From Streptomyces vinaceus (GTDB taxonomy: Bacteria; Actinomycetota; Actinomycetes; Streptomycetales; Streptomycetaceae): a DNA stretch of 64,000 nt. Positions 1-8,345 of the stretch are shown here, piece by piece. Every line of letters begins with the position of its first letter. The stretch's first letter is position 1. The DNA lies in the NCBI RefSeq assembly GCF_008704935.1, contig NZ_CP023692.1, forward strand, positions 7,479,501 to 7,543,500, in the 5' to 3' direction. Under the pieces are notes generated by a model that worked only from the letters and a program-made list of their open reading frames with translations, was not told where the DNA came from and ran no database searches. Both the position numbers and the translations under genes were made by a program.

Positions 1-644
1 GTCGGCTCGATGCCTCCGGCGGCGGTCTTGTCGAGTGTTGCCAGGCCGTCGGGGCCGACCGTGCCGAACACCGTGTAGTTCGGCCGCAGCGCGGAGTCGC
101 CGTAGACGACGAAGAACTGTGAACCGTTCGTGTCCGGACCTGCGTTGGCCATCGCCAGCAGGCCGCGCCCGTACAGGCGGCGCGCGCCGGTCGGGTCGGT
201 CGGTGCGGGCGGCAGGTCCACCGGCAGTTCGTCCTTGTACTTGTACCCGGGCCCGCCCTCACCGGTACCGGTCGGGTCGCCGCATTGCAGGACCTTGAGC
301 GTCGGGTACGCCGTCAGACGGTGGCACACCGTACGGTCGTAGAACCCGTGCTGCGCCAGGTGCAGGAAACTCTGGACCGTGCACGGCGCCTTGGCCCGGT
401 CCAAGTGCAGCGGGAGCGGGCCCTGGCTGGTCGGAACGGCCACGTCAACCGTGCCACGGCTGGGGGTGCGCCGCGGGTCGGGCGGCAGCGGAACAGGACG
501 CGCGGGCGGTTCGTCCGGGGTTTGCGCGTACTGGCAAGGGCCGTGCGTCGTGCGCGGCGGTGCCCCGTCGGAAGCGTTGGCGGCACTCCCTCCGGACACG
601 ACTAACGCCACGGCCGCGAATGTGCTGATCAGTGCTCGTTTCAT
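1..644 (-). CDS. Secreted cyclophilin-type peptidyl-prolyl isomerase (partial)
   Basis: Catalyses cis-trans isomerisation of X-Pro bonds, here probably outside the cytoplasm. The start is the ATG at 644, preceded by GGAGGG. An N-terminal signal peptide begins MKRALISTFAAVALVV and ends near an Ala-rich cleavage region, followed by a Pro-rich linker of about 40 residues. The cyclophilin core shows the conserved stretch GLLAMANAGPDTNGSQFF, including the GSQFF active-site block, then a segment of the type NYTVFGTV. The C-terminus lies beyond the left edge, so about 214 codons are visible. The family call is firm; secretion is inferred from the signal peptide. Confidence 0.9.
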   Translation of the reverse strand, partial: MKRALISTFAAVALVVSGGSAANASDGAPPRTTHGPCQYAQTPDEPPARPVPLPPDPRRTPSRGTVDVAVPTSQGPLPLHLDRAKAPCTVQSFLHLAQHGFYDRTVCHRLTAYPTLKVLQCGDPTGTGEGGPGYKYKDELPVDLPPAPTDPTGARRLYGRGLLAMANAGPDTNGSQFFVVYGDSALRPNYTVFGTVGPDGLATLDKTAAGGIEP

Positions 645-788
645 CTCGCACGCCCTCCGGATGATCGCCAGGTTTTGGAGCGGTCGCAGTTTAGGGCGTG
701 ATGGGCTCGGCGGGAATGGCCCACGACAGGAGCCCGGCGCGGCCCACGCCGAAATCCCTGCCCCCAGCGCCCTCGACGCTGGGCGGGG

Positions 789-1148
789 GTGAGGGAGCCG
801 GTGCCGTATGAGGTCGAGCAGGCCGATGACCTGGTCCTGGGCATCGATGGCGGCCGCTCCCGCCTGCGCGCGGCGCTCGCGGTATCCGCCGGGGGACCGC
901 CGTCGGCCATGGCCCGGGCAGGGGCCGCCCCCGCCCGGTCGGTACAGGCTCCCGTGTTGGAGGACCGCCTCGGGTCCGCCATCCGCCGTGTCCTGCACCG
1001 GGAGCGGGCGGCCCAGGTCCGCTCCGTGATCGCCGGGTTCGCAGGCCGGTGCGGCTGCCCTGCAGCCGGCGTCCTTCATGTGAACGCCGGTCTGCTGCTA
1101 CCGCCTTGCCCACCCAAGACCCAAGCCGTACGAGCCCAGGCCGGCTGA
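789..1148 (+). pseudogene. N-terminal remnant of a BadF/BadG or N-acetylglucosamine kinase-type ATPase
   Basis: The first 60 or so residues fit the ASKHA sugar-kinase/BadF ATPase N-terminus: a VLGIDGG phosphate-binding loop followed by an S/R-rich strand and an Ala-rich helix, then a segment resembling the VxSVIAGFAG strand. The rest of the domain (adenosine motif, second phosphate loop) is absent and the frame continues into Pro-rich sequence without family features. Full members have about 300 residues, this only 119. I read it as a decayed fragment. The identification rests on one motif, so it is tentative. Confidence 0.4.
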
Positions 1149-1822
1149 GGGCTCCCGGGCGACCGCCCGGCCGGGGCACCTGCACGCCCCGCTCCCGGCA
1201 GTCGCCCGGCTCCACGCGTTCGATCACGACAGCGCAGGTTCCGCGTCAGTGGCAAGCCGGGCGTGACACTCGACGTCATATTGCGTCCCGTCTTACTCCG
1301 GTTCCCGCCGCTCGACTCCTTCCACCGCGAAACCCGCGGCCGGGGCCACCTGACAAGACGCCGGGTGGTGACCCGATGCCCCGACTCCAGCCGGAAGAGC
1401 ACCGCCTCGTCGAAGGCCCAACGCACCGGAGCCCGGCAACCTTTGATACAACGCCCTGGCCCCGTGCACGCCGAGTCGTCCAGCGATGATGCTGCTGGCT
1501 TCGGCGGGGAGGACAGATCCCCCGTCACCCCGACGTCCTGGCCGCCGCCCGGTGCCGCGAACGAACCCACAGCCGTAGCGAGCAGGGCATACGCCGGAGC
1601 GGACGCCCCCCGCCGTAGCTTGGCCAAGCGGGCGATCCCGCAGCGGCCGGATGTGGAGATCGGGCAGCGGGCAGGCTCGTGGCCATGTCCCGCTCCCTGC
1701 CGACGCCATCGGGAAGGAGTTCGCCGGGCTCACCGTGTCCGTTCGGTGAACCCATCCGGTCGCGGCATCAGAACCCGACACAGCCATCGCGCCTGCCGGC
1801 TGCGTTCGGCGTGCGTTGGCCG
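1149..1822. other. Region without an intact gene
   Basis: No frame shows a recognisable full-length protein. Around 1488-1530 the bases encode AMMLLASAG, the same string found near residue 40 of the IS630-type transposase at 21.6 kb, so a short transposase relic may lie here. Nothing else is supported. Confidence 0.35.
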
Positions 1823-3595
1823 TCAGATGCGGTGGACCGTGTGCAGCTTCGTGGCGTAGGTTCCGGCGCCGTCCAGGAGCGAGGGGCCGCCGAGGTCCGA
1901 CATGGTGGGTCCGTTGCCGGTCTTGCGGCTGGAGACGAAGCGGCGCTTGCCCGCACTGTCGAGGCCGAGGTAGATGCCGACGTGGTCAACGGTGGCGGTC
2001 ACGGTGTCGTCGCCGGAATCGGCGTTGAAGAGGAGTAGGTCGCCGGGCTGGAGTTGCTGCGCGGCCGGCGGGTTCTTCCCGTCCGCCGTCTGGTCGATCC
2101 GCGTGCCGGGGGCGTAGTCCACCATGTGGCGTGACTTGCGGGGGATCCGGGTCTTCGACGTGTCTTCGCCGGCGGCCATGGGGACACCCATGTGGTAGCC
2201 GTAGACCATGCGCGCGTAGCCCGAGCAGTCGAGGTTGCCGACCTGCTTGCTGGAGGGGCCGGTGTGGGTGCCGTCGGGGAAGGTCCAGCCGAGGCCCATG
2301 TACTCGTGGAAGTCCGCGCCCTCGTAGCGGTAGCCCTGCGGGTCCAGGTAGCCGTATCCGGCCTCCCCGAGCGTCTGCTTGCCCTCGGCCGGGCCCGTGC
2401 CCGCCGTCACGGCCTTTGCACCGGCGAGGAACATGGCCCCGTAGGCAAGGACGTCCGGCCCGACGGAGGTGGCCCAGCCGCGTACGGTCTGCTCCAGCGC
2501 CGGCGTCCAAGTCCCGGTGAACGGCTCGGGCAGCACCCGTACCCAGGTGTCATGGGTGACCGTCGGCGGCTGCTGCCAGGTCGCTGTGTCCACCTGGAAG
2601 CGGCTGACCGCCAACGTGACGGGAAGGTTCGTGCAGCCCTGGTTGGCCAGTGCCCGCAGGCCCACCCGCCCCTTGGCGAACGTCGTGTCCGTCACGTCGA
2701 CACTCCATGCCGCGGGCTCGGCGGAGTCCGTGCGCCATGCCTTGACCCGGATGCGGGTGCCCTCGCGGAGCACGCGGGTCGTCCAGTTCGTCCCCGCGGG
2801 TACGGCGGTGGCGAGGGTGATGGCTGCGGCCAGCGGGGTAACCGTGTCGGCGACCTCCTTCTCGACGCGGAGCTCGACCGCGCCGGAGGTCAGGAAGGAC
2901 AGCCTGGCCCGGTAGTTGTTGTGGGTGTCCTGATAGCCGAACGAGAGGGCGAACGAGCACGCCTGGCCGGTGGGTACCTTGTCGAACTTCGCCACCGCAC
3001 GGACGTCGACGTCCGTGATCTCGTCGTCCCGGAGGGTGGCGTGACGGCTGGCGTAGTCGGTGGTGAGCGCGATGATGCCGGCACCGGGCACCACCGAGTA
3101 GTCGGTGTCGGCCGGTCCGAGCGTGGACCAGCTGCCGCCGCCCGGGGAAGTACCCCAGTACTTCCGATCCGCGGCTGGGAGTGACGTGTCCGGGAGCGTG
3201 CGCTGGAAGTCGTCCACGAAAGGCCGCTTGTTCTCCGTGAAGGTCCGCTCCGGGCCCGTGAGGACAACGGTGCGTGCTCCCTTGGTCAGGACCGCCACCC
3301 GCTTGGTGCCGGAGGTGACCTCCATGCGCTCCGGGGTTCCCGGTAGCACGGCCGTCGTGAGCGGGCCGAGGGAGACCTGGCTGAAGTAGGAGGGATCCAG
3401 CGGGGCGAGCGTGACCGAAGACCGGGGTGATGTGATCGACGCGGGAACAGCAACGCCGGCCGCTTGCGCTGCTGCGAGTGTGCCGGGCCGGGCGGAAAGT
3501 CTGGGAGAGGCCGCGGCCGTCAGGGTGCCGAGCGGAACGGAAGCCGTTGCTGTGGCGAGGACCGCCAGAATGCTTCGACGCGAGGTGTGGGTCAT
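1823..3595 (-). CDS. Secreted two-domain protein with C-terminal NlpC/P60 hydrolase
   Basis: 590 residues. The N-terminus carries a twin-arginine-like motif (TSRRSILAVL) and an Ala-rich hydrophobic stretch, suggesting Tat export. Residues of about 130-340 look like a concanavalin/LamG-type beta sandwich (SFGYQDTHNNYRARLSF, then RIRVKAW). The C-terminal 135 residues are an NlpC/P60 cysteine peptidase: DCSGYARMVYG holds the nucleophile Cys near residue 457 and DHVGIYLG holds the catalytic His near 537. NlpC/P60 enzymes usually cleave cell-wall peptides, so a role in wall remodelling or lysis of other cells is inferred. The gene is monocistronic, ending 1.2 kb from the cyclophilin. Confidence 0.85.
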   Translation of the reverse strand: MTHTSRRSILAVLATATASVPLGTLTAAASPRLSARPGTLAAAQAAGVAVPASITSPRSSVTLAPLDPSYFSQVSLGPLTTAVLPGTPERMEVTSGTKRVAVLTKGARTVVLTGPERTFTENKRPFVDDFQRTLPDTSLPAADRKYWGTSPGGGSWSTLGPADTDYSVVPGAGIIALTTDYASRHATLRDDEITDVDVRAVAKFDKVPTGQACSFALSFGYQDTHNNYRARLSFLTSGAVELRVEKEVADTVTPLAAAITLATAVPAGTNWTTRVLREGTRIRVKAWRTDSAEPAAWSVDVTDTTFAKGRVGLRALANQGCTNLPVTLAVSRFQVDTATWQQPPTVTHDTWVRVLPEPFTGTWTPALEQTVRGWATSVGPDVLAYGAMFLAGAKAVTAGTGPAEGKQTLGEAGYGYLDPQGYRYEGADFHEYMGLGWTFPDGTHTGPSSKQVGNLDCSGYARMVYGYHMGVPMAAGEDTSKTRIPRKSRHMVDYAPGTRIDQTADGKNPPAAQQLQPGDLLLFNADSGDDTVTATVDHVGIYLGLDSAGKRRFVSSRKTGNGPTMSDLGGPSLLDGAGTYATKLHTVHRI

Positions 3596-3746
3596 GCGGT
3601 CATGATCCAGTTCTGGTCCGTCGGTGTCCGACGTCGCCCCCCACCAGTACCCGAAATCTCAATTCCCAAGGCTAGTGTGCCCAGATGGCGGCAAATGACC
3701 GCATCATCCGAGATCAGTACGTCAGCGGCGCGGCCGGCGACCGAGC

Positions 3747-3782
3747 CCGGGGCGAAGGCTCCGTGCGGAGTCTTCGCCCCGG
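3747..3782. terminator. Hairpin downstream of the rhodanese gene
   Basis: CCGGGGCGAAG (3747-3757) pairs perfectly with CTTCGCCCCGG (3772-3782) across a 14-base loop. It lies 8 bases past the stop codon of the rhodanese gene, and faces the NlpC/P60 start on its other side, so it most likely ends the rhodanese transcript. Confidence 0.7.
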
Positions 3783-3789
3783 TGGAGGG

Positions 3790-4116
3790 TCAGGCGGCTT
3801 CGGTGGGGAGGCCGGCCTCGACCCAGTCCTGAATGCCTTCGCGGTACTTGCGGACGTCGGTGTATCCGAGGGCGCTGAGTCGATCGGCGACCTGTCCGCT
3901 GTTGGGGCACGCCGGGTTGGAGCAGTAGGTGACGATCGCGGCGTCGCGGTCGGGGAGCAGGGCGGGCGCCCGGGTGTCGACGTCGGCCGGGACCAGCGCG
4001 AGGGCGCCGGGCAGGTGCTGCTGGGTGTAGTACTCGCCGCCGAGCGTGTCCACGACGGTTACGGAGCCGGCCTCGATCGCTGCTGCCAGCTCGTCGCGGG
4101 TGATGAGTGCGGTCAT
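3790..4116 (-). CDS. Single-domain rhodanese-like protein
   Basis: 108 residues, the length of a single rhodanese domain. The ATG at 4116 has GGAGG about 7 bases upstream. The active-site loop TYCSNPAC carries the sulfur-accepting Cys at position 65; the CH2-type helix and the IQDWVEAG C-terminal helix are present. Such proteins transfer sulfane sulfur to thiols or cyanide, or act in sulfide and oxidant defence. It is transcribed divergently from a TetR regulator across a 36-base gap that holds an operator-like palindrome, so it is probably that regulator's target. Substrate unknown. Confidence 0.85.
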   Translation of the reverse strand: MTALITRDELAAAIEAGSVTVVDTLGGEYYTQQHLPGALALVPADVDTRAPALLPDRDAAIVTYCSNPACPNSGQVADRLSALGYTDVRKYREGIQDWVEAGLPTEAA

Positions 4117-4136
4117 GCCACTGCCTCCAAGGAATC

Positions 4137-4183
4137 GGACTACAGTCCTGTTATGACTCGCGACGATAGCGGACTGCGGTCCG
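4137..4183. promoter_or_regulatory. Two matching TetR operator candidates
   Basis: GGACTACAGTCC (4137-4148) and GGACTGCGGTCC (4171-4182) are near-identical inverted repeats differing at two positions, centred 34 bases apart. The second is flanked by C and G, extending its symmetry. Their shape is typical of TetR operators. They cover the divergent promoter of the rhodanese and TetR genes, so autorepression and control of the rhodanese are inferred. Confidence 0.6.
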
Positions 4184-4767
4184 TTTCTGCAATGCCGCTG
4201 GAACTGCTGCGCACGCCGCCGCCCAAGGAGCGTGCGGATGCGGCCCGAAACCGAGCCGCAGTGCTGGAGGCAGCCGCCAGGCTCTTCGCCGAACAGGGCG
4301 TCGAGGCGGTGTCCATGGATCAGGTGGCCGCGGCCGCGGGCGTCGGCAAAGGCACCCTGTTCCGCCGGTTCGGTGACAAGTCGGGGTTGGCTGCCGCTCT
4401 GCTGGACGCGCGCGAGCGCGTGCTGCAGGAGGCGGTCCTGCACGGGCCGCCCCCACTCGGCCCCGGGGCCCCGGCCGACGAGCGCCTGGACGCATTCCTC
4501 AACGCCTACCTTGACTACCTGCTGGAGCACCTGGCGCTGGTCCGGATGTCCGAGACCGCCACCCCCGGAGCCCGGTACAGGATCGGGGCCTACCGGTTCT
4601 GGCATCGCCATGTGGCGATCCTCCTCGCCACCGCACCCGACCCCGATCACACCGCCCACGCCCTGCTCGCCCCCCTGGCTGCCGATCACGTGGCCGCACT
4701 CCTGCCGGAAGTCGGCGAACAGCGGATGCGCAGCGGCCTGCTCCGCCTCGCCCACCGCGCGACCTGA
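4153..4767 (+). CDS. TetR-family regulator next to rhodanese
   Basis: 204 residues from the ATG at 4153. The N-terminal HTH is classic: ERADAARNRAAVLEAAARLF, then MDQVAAAAGVGKGTLFRRFGDK. The C-terminal ligand domain is Ala/Leu-rich. No ribosome-binding site precedes 4153, but TACAGT at 4141-4146 could be a -10 box for a leaderless message starting at the ATG. A second in-frame ATG at 4192 would leave both operators upstream and is a real alternative. Divergence from the rhodanese gene suggests it controls that gene and itself. Ligand unknown. Confidence 0.85.
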   Translation: MTRDDSGLRSVSAMPLELLRTPPPKERADAARNRAAVLEAAARLFAEQGVEAVSMDQVAAAAGVGKGTLFRRFGDKSGLAAALLDARERVLQEAVLHGPPPLGPGAPADERLDAFLNAYLDYLLEHLALVRMSETATPGARYRIGAYRFWHRHVAILLATAPDPDHTAHALLAPLAADHVAALLPEVGEQRMRSGLLRLAHRAT

Positions 4768-5107
4768 TCGGCCCGTTTCCTCGCCACGCCGCCACCCCGC
4801 CACGGCGGTTCACGGCCTCGACGTAGGGCGTCGGGGGAGAGCAGGGCGCTGTTTTCGATCGTTCAGGTCATCATCCGGACCGGCGCCGGCAACCGGGAAG
4901 CCCGGCCCGTGGGCCCCGGATCGAGCGACCTGCCCCCCGCTCTGGTGCCGTGTCGCCCTGTTCGACGGGCGACCGCCGCCCTGCGGCGGCCAGATCCTCG
5001 GTACCGGCGGTCCTGGACGACTCACCGCCGGGACGAACGCCCGAGCCGCCGACCGTGATCCTTCGGCCCCGCACCCGCACCCGCACCCGCCTCCGCCTCC
5101 GTCCCTG
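4768..5107. other. Intergenic region between TetR and hydrolase genes
   Basis: 340 bases between two converging genes. No coding-like frame was recognised. A short tandem run of CCGCAC-type units lies at about 5067-5100. No clear hairpin terminator was seen. Confidence 0.4.
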
Positions 5108-5966
5108 TCACTTCGGCAGATCGGCGGACAGGAAAGGCGCAAGGAGCGCGAACAGCGCGTGGGGGCGGTCCAGGGGGATGATGTGGCCGCAGTCCTGGAG
5201 ATGGTGTCCGACCAGCTCATCGGCGATGGGGCGGAGTTGACGTTCGAGGCCGCGGCCTACGGGGTGAGAGCCGATGGCCATGGTGGGCATGGTCAGCCGA
5301 GCCGTCGCGGCCGCGTCCTGGACCTGCTGCGCGCTGGTCGGCAGCGCCCGGTAATAGGAGAACGCGCAGCGCAAGGCCTCACCCCCGGTGTACGCGTGCA
5401 CGAAAGACGCGCGGATGTCGTCGGGTACTCCTCGCCCGAGCGTTCCCGAGTCGAGGAACCAATCGACGTACGGCGCCTCGTTGCCGGCCAGGACGGTCTC
5501 GGCGTAGGCCGGGAACGGCGTGGAAGCCGAACCACCACGGGGCACCGCCCGCGAAGACGTCCTCCGCTCCGGGCAGGCGGCCGAGCAATGCCTCCATCAC
5601 GACCAGGCGCCGGACGAGGCCGGGCCGGCGCAGCGCGAGCAGGACGGCGGGGGCAGCGCCCGCATCGATGCCGACCACCGCTGCCGAGGGCTCGCCGACT
5701 GCGTCGAGCAGCCCTTCGACGTCGGCGGCGAGGGTGCCTGCGTCGTAGCCCTCGACGGGGCGGTCACTGGCGCCGAAACCTCGGAGGTCCGGGGCGATGA
5801 CCCGGAACTGCCCGGCCAGTCGGCCCATGATGTCGCTCCAGAGTTGCCAGGTGTGGGGGAAGCCGTGCAGCAGGAGAACCGCAGGTCCCTCTCCGGCAAT
5901 TGCGACATTGAGTTGTACGCCGTTCGTCGCGATGCGCTGCACGTGGTGCGTGGTGGTGACGGGCAT
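5108..5966 (-). pseudogene. Alpha/beta hydrolase (epoxide hydrolase-like), frameshifted
   Basis: Starts at the ATG at 5966 (GGAG upstream). The first frame gives an alpha/beta hydrolase with the oxyanion motif HGFPHTW, the strand VIAPDLRGFGASDRP, and a nucleophile elbow VVGIDAGA where epoxide hydrolases have GHDWG. Near 5515-5530 the frame must change by one base, after FHAVPG, to reach the continuation AETVLAGNEAPYVDWF and the catalytic CGHIIPLDRP at the end. The joined product would be about 286 residues, normal for the family. The break is either true inactivation or a sequence error. The gene is divergent from an HxlR regulator whose likely operators lie between them. Confidence 0.75.
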
Positions 5967-5983
5967 GACGGCTCCTGCCAGGT

Positions 5984-6017
5984 GGTTACCATTGGTGACC
6001 ACAGAACGGTAGGTAAC
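5984..6017. promoter_or_regulatory. Candidate HxlR operator
   Basis: GGTTACC (5984-5990) and GGTGACC (5994-6000) form an inverted repeat with one mismatch, followed by a further half-site GGTAAC at 6012-6017. GTTACC-type half-sites are common for HxlR regulators. They sit in the 101-base divergent promoter region. Confidence 0.5.
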
Positions 6018-6067
6018 TGACACACCGTCTTCCAGACGGCACTTTCAGGGAAGGTGGTGAGCCACAG

Positions 6068-6478
6068 GTGACCACCTCAGGAGCCCGGCCCGCCGGTCAC
6101 GGAGTACTCGGTGATCTGTTCGATCCCCATTGCCCGACGCGGCAGTTGCTCGACCGCATCGGTACGAAGTGGACGTCCATGGCCGTCAAGACGCTCGCCG
6201 ATGCCGCACCGGACGAGGTGCGCTTCGCGGAGCTGAAACGCCGGATGCCCGGCGTGTCGCAGAAGATGCTGTCCGTGACCCTGCGAAGTCTGACCCGCGA
6301 CGGGCTGGTGTCGCGCCGGGTCGAACCCACTGTGCCGCCGCGGGTCTTCTACCGGCTCACCGGACTCGGGCTGTCCCTGGAAGCCGCGCTTGCGGGGCTG
6401 CGGACCTGGGCGGAGGAGCACATGGCCGAGATCGACCGCGCCAACGCAGCTGCCGCCCAAGAGGCCGAGGAAGGGTAG
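6068..6478 (+). CDS. HxlR-family transcriptional regulator
   Basis: 136 residues, standard for HxlR. GTG start at 6068. Motifs match the family: DPHCPTRQLLDRIGTKWTSM, then RFAELKRRMPGVSQKMLSVT forming the winged-helix recognition region, then LTRDGLVSRRVEPTVPPRVFY. The typical Cys near the N-terminus (Cys in HCPTR) is present and in several relatives senses electrophiles or oxidants. Divergent from the alpha/beta hydrolase, hence probably its regulator. Confidence 0.88.
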   Translation: MTTSGARPAGHGVLGDLFDPHCPTRQLLDRIGTKWTSMAVKTLADAAPDEVRFAELKRRMPGVSQKMLSVTLRSLTRDGLVSRRVEPTVPPRVFYRLTGLGLSLEAALAGLRTWAEEHMAEIDRANAAAAQEAEEG

Positions 6479-7025
6479 GCCGAAGCCGGCGACCACTCGA
6501 CGTGCACCGCCGAGGTCGCCGACGGCATCCACCACACCGGCGCACCGGATTACCCCGCCGGAGCCGTGGCCGCCCACGATGCGAAGGCCGGTTTCGCCGA
6601 TGGAGACCGTCAACGCGAGGAGTGAGATCGGGGGAGCGGTCCTCGTGCCAGGAGATGACGCGGGGACCGTTGCACCGCCCCGCACAGGGAGGGCAGCCGG
6701 ATGCCCGGGCGCTGCGCTGCGTCCAGGGCCTTCGGGCGTACGCGTAGGCGGCAGGCCGCCCGCCGAGCCATGGGGCAGCTGCCGGAAGGCGTGGTCCTCC
6801 ATGGCGCCCCATCGAGACCGGCACCGACTCCTACCACCTCGCCTGCCCGCGAGTCCGAGGCGTGGAACCGGTCAAGGCCGGCTGAACCCCCGAGTCTGCC
6901 CCGCCGCAGTCAGGGCAGACTCGGGTCGAGGTCGCCATCCCACTGTTCGGGCCACCGCACGAATGGGCCAGGAAGCGGTGTGACCTGCTCGCCCGGGTAT
7001 ATGAGTTCTATCCCCGAGGCCTTTT
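6479..7025. other. Non-coding or decayed stretch
   Basis: No complete gene. A plus-strand frame from about 6498 to 6625 reads like protein (AEVADGIHHTGAPDYPAGAV, ending in a stop), so it may be the tail of a lost gene; I cannot name it. The rest, to the small secreted protein gene, shows nothing. Confidence 0.35.
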
Positions 7026-7433
7026 CTACTCCTGAATACTCATCCATGCGGAGCATGCAACGGGGGTTCTGTCCCCTGAGCCATCGACGGTGCACACCTG
7101 CGCCCGGTACTTATCGACCGAACGCAGGTCGCCGTCCGTCTTTCCGACGCCCGTACCTGCGCCCTTGCCGTTGTACCAAGTAGCCCAATCTTGCCATGCC
7201 CCGCTCCCGAAGGTTCTCACCTCCACAAAAGCCCGCACGCCGTGACCGTCGGCTTCAAGGTCGAAAAGACCCCAGTCGTCGCCGTCGTCATAGAAGTGCA
7301 ATGACGCGACGAGCTTGCCGTTGGTGGTGAGGGTTACGTATTGGTCCGTGGCGGATGCCGGACTGCTGATGCCTATAACCATGGTGGGAACGGCCAGGAC
7401 TGCCGCCAGCCTGGCGAGCCACTTCTTGGTCAC
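7026..7433 (-). CDS. Small secreted protein, copy 1 of an inverted pair
   Basis: 135 residues from the GTG at 7433 (GGGAG upstream). A signal peptide of about 30 residues ends at ASA. The mature part begins ATDQYVTLTTNGKLV and contains the acidic stretch FYDDGDDWGLFDLEADG and two cysteines near the C-terminus that could form a disulfide. I do not recognise the fold. It is nearly identical to the divergent gene at 7938 up to residue 68 and diverges after it, so the pair arose by inverted duplication followed by change or exchange of the C-terminal half. Confidence 0.75.
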   Translation of the reverse strand: MTKKWLARLAAVLAVPTMVIGISSPASATDQYVTLTTNGKLVASLHFYDDGDDWGLFDLEADGHGVRAFVEVRTFGSGAWQDWATWYNGKGAGTGVGKTDGDLRSVDKYRAQVCTVDGSGDRTPVACSAWMSIQE

Positions 7434-7495
7434 GCGAAACTCCCGCTTTTTCTGTTCCTTCGGTGGACGAGAGGAGGCTACCTCGCCGTCAACTG
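7231..7495. repeat. 265-base inverted repeat, left arm
   Basis: Near-perfect inverted copy of 7876-8140. The repeat covers the 5' leader, signal peptide and first half of both small secreted protein genes; one coding difference upstream of the starts (Lys versus Asn in the leader frame) was noted. Confidence 0.85.
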
Positions 7496-7875
7496 TGACA
7501 CCACTGAGTGATCGAAAAATCTGACATTCTCTCACGGCGTCGACTTGAAGCTCAAAGAAACCTCAAATACATATGTCGAGCCAGCGTGACTTTATTGCAG
7601 AATCTTGCAGAGATCGTAGGTATAGGCGTTTTTCTCCTCGTTGTGGCGATCTCGGCAGCGACCAGCAGTTCTTCATGGAACCCGCCCTCATGTGCCCCTA
7701 CATACTGGGCTCTTGGGAGGCCGCAGTGCGCGCGCCCTCTCGTGCGGTCAGCCCATCTCGGCTATTTTTTTGAGGCCTGCTTGAGCTTTCGCCATGAAGA
7801 TGATGTGGACTTGTCCCTTAATGCCCAGAGGGGGTGTGGAAGATTTCGGCGGCCTTCACTCATTCTGTGGCGTCG
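7496..7875. other. Spacer between inverted repeat arms
   Basis: 380 bases between the two repeat arms, more A/T-rich than the surroundings (for example around 7505-7600). It must hold the promoters of both divergent genes. No coding frame is convincing. Confidence 0.5.
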
Positions 7876-8140
7876 CAGTTGACGGCGAGGTAGCCTCCTC
7901 TCGTCCACCGAACGAACAGAAAAAGCGGGAGTTTCGCGTGACCAAGAAGTGGCTCGCCAGGCTGGCGGCAGTCCTGGCCGTTCCCACCATGGTTATAGGC
8001 ATCAGCAGTCCGGCATCCGCCACGGACCAATACGTAACCCTCACCACCAACGGCAAGCTCGTCGCGTCATTGCACTTCTATGACGACGGCGACGACTGGG
8101 GTCTTTTCGACCTTGAAGCCGACGGTCACGGCGTGCGGGC
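7876..8140. repeat. 265-base inverted repeat, right arm
   Basis: Inverted partner of 7231-7495; see the left arm. Confidence 0.85.
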
Positions 8141-8345
8141 ATATATCCAGGTGGCTGCCACCGATAAGTGGTATGACTGGGACGGCGGCACTTGGTACAA
8201 CGGCAAAGGTGCAGGTACGGGCGTTATGAAGACCGATGGGAATCTTCTGACCATCAACCGGTACAGGGCGCAAGTTTGCACGGTGGATGGCTCAGGGGAT
8301 AAAACCCCCGTTGCTTGCTCCGCTTGGATGTACGTTCAAGAATGA
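7938..8345 (+). CDS. Small secreted protein, copy 2 of an inverted pair
   Basis: 135 residues from the GTG at 7938 with GGGAG upstream; same length and signal peptide as the gene at 7026-7433. After the shared HGVRA the sequences part: this copy has a Trp/Tyr-rich segment (WYDWDGGTWYNGKGAG) and ends CSAWMYVQE. The end of the mature domain (RYRAQVCTVDGSGDKTPVAC) is again similar, with both cysteines kept. Function unknown; extracellular by signal peptide. Confidence 0.75.
   Translation: MTKKWLARLAAVLAVPTMVIGISSPASATDQYVTLTTNGKLVASLHFYDDGDDWGLFDLEADGHGVRAYIQVAATDKWYDWDGGTWYNGKGAGTGVMKTDGNLLTINRYRAQVCTVDGSGDKTPVACSAWMYVQE

Noticed and set aside
3790..4803. Long frame joining the rhodanese to upstream sequence
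   Set aside because: The part beyond 4116 is antisense to the TetR gene; the internal ATG at 4116 has the ribosome site.
5060..5107. Tandem CCGCAC-type units
   Set aside because: Only a short, imperfect run without further features; treated as low-complexity DNA.
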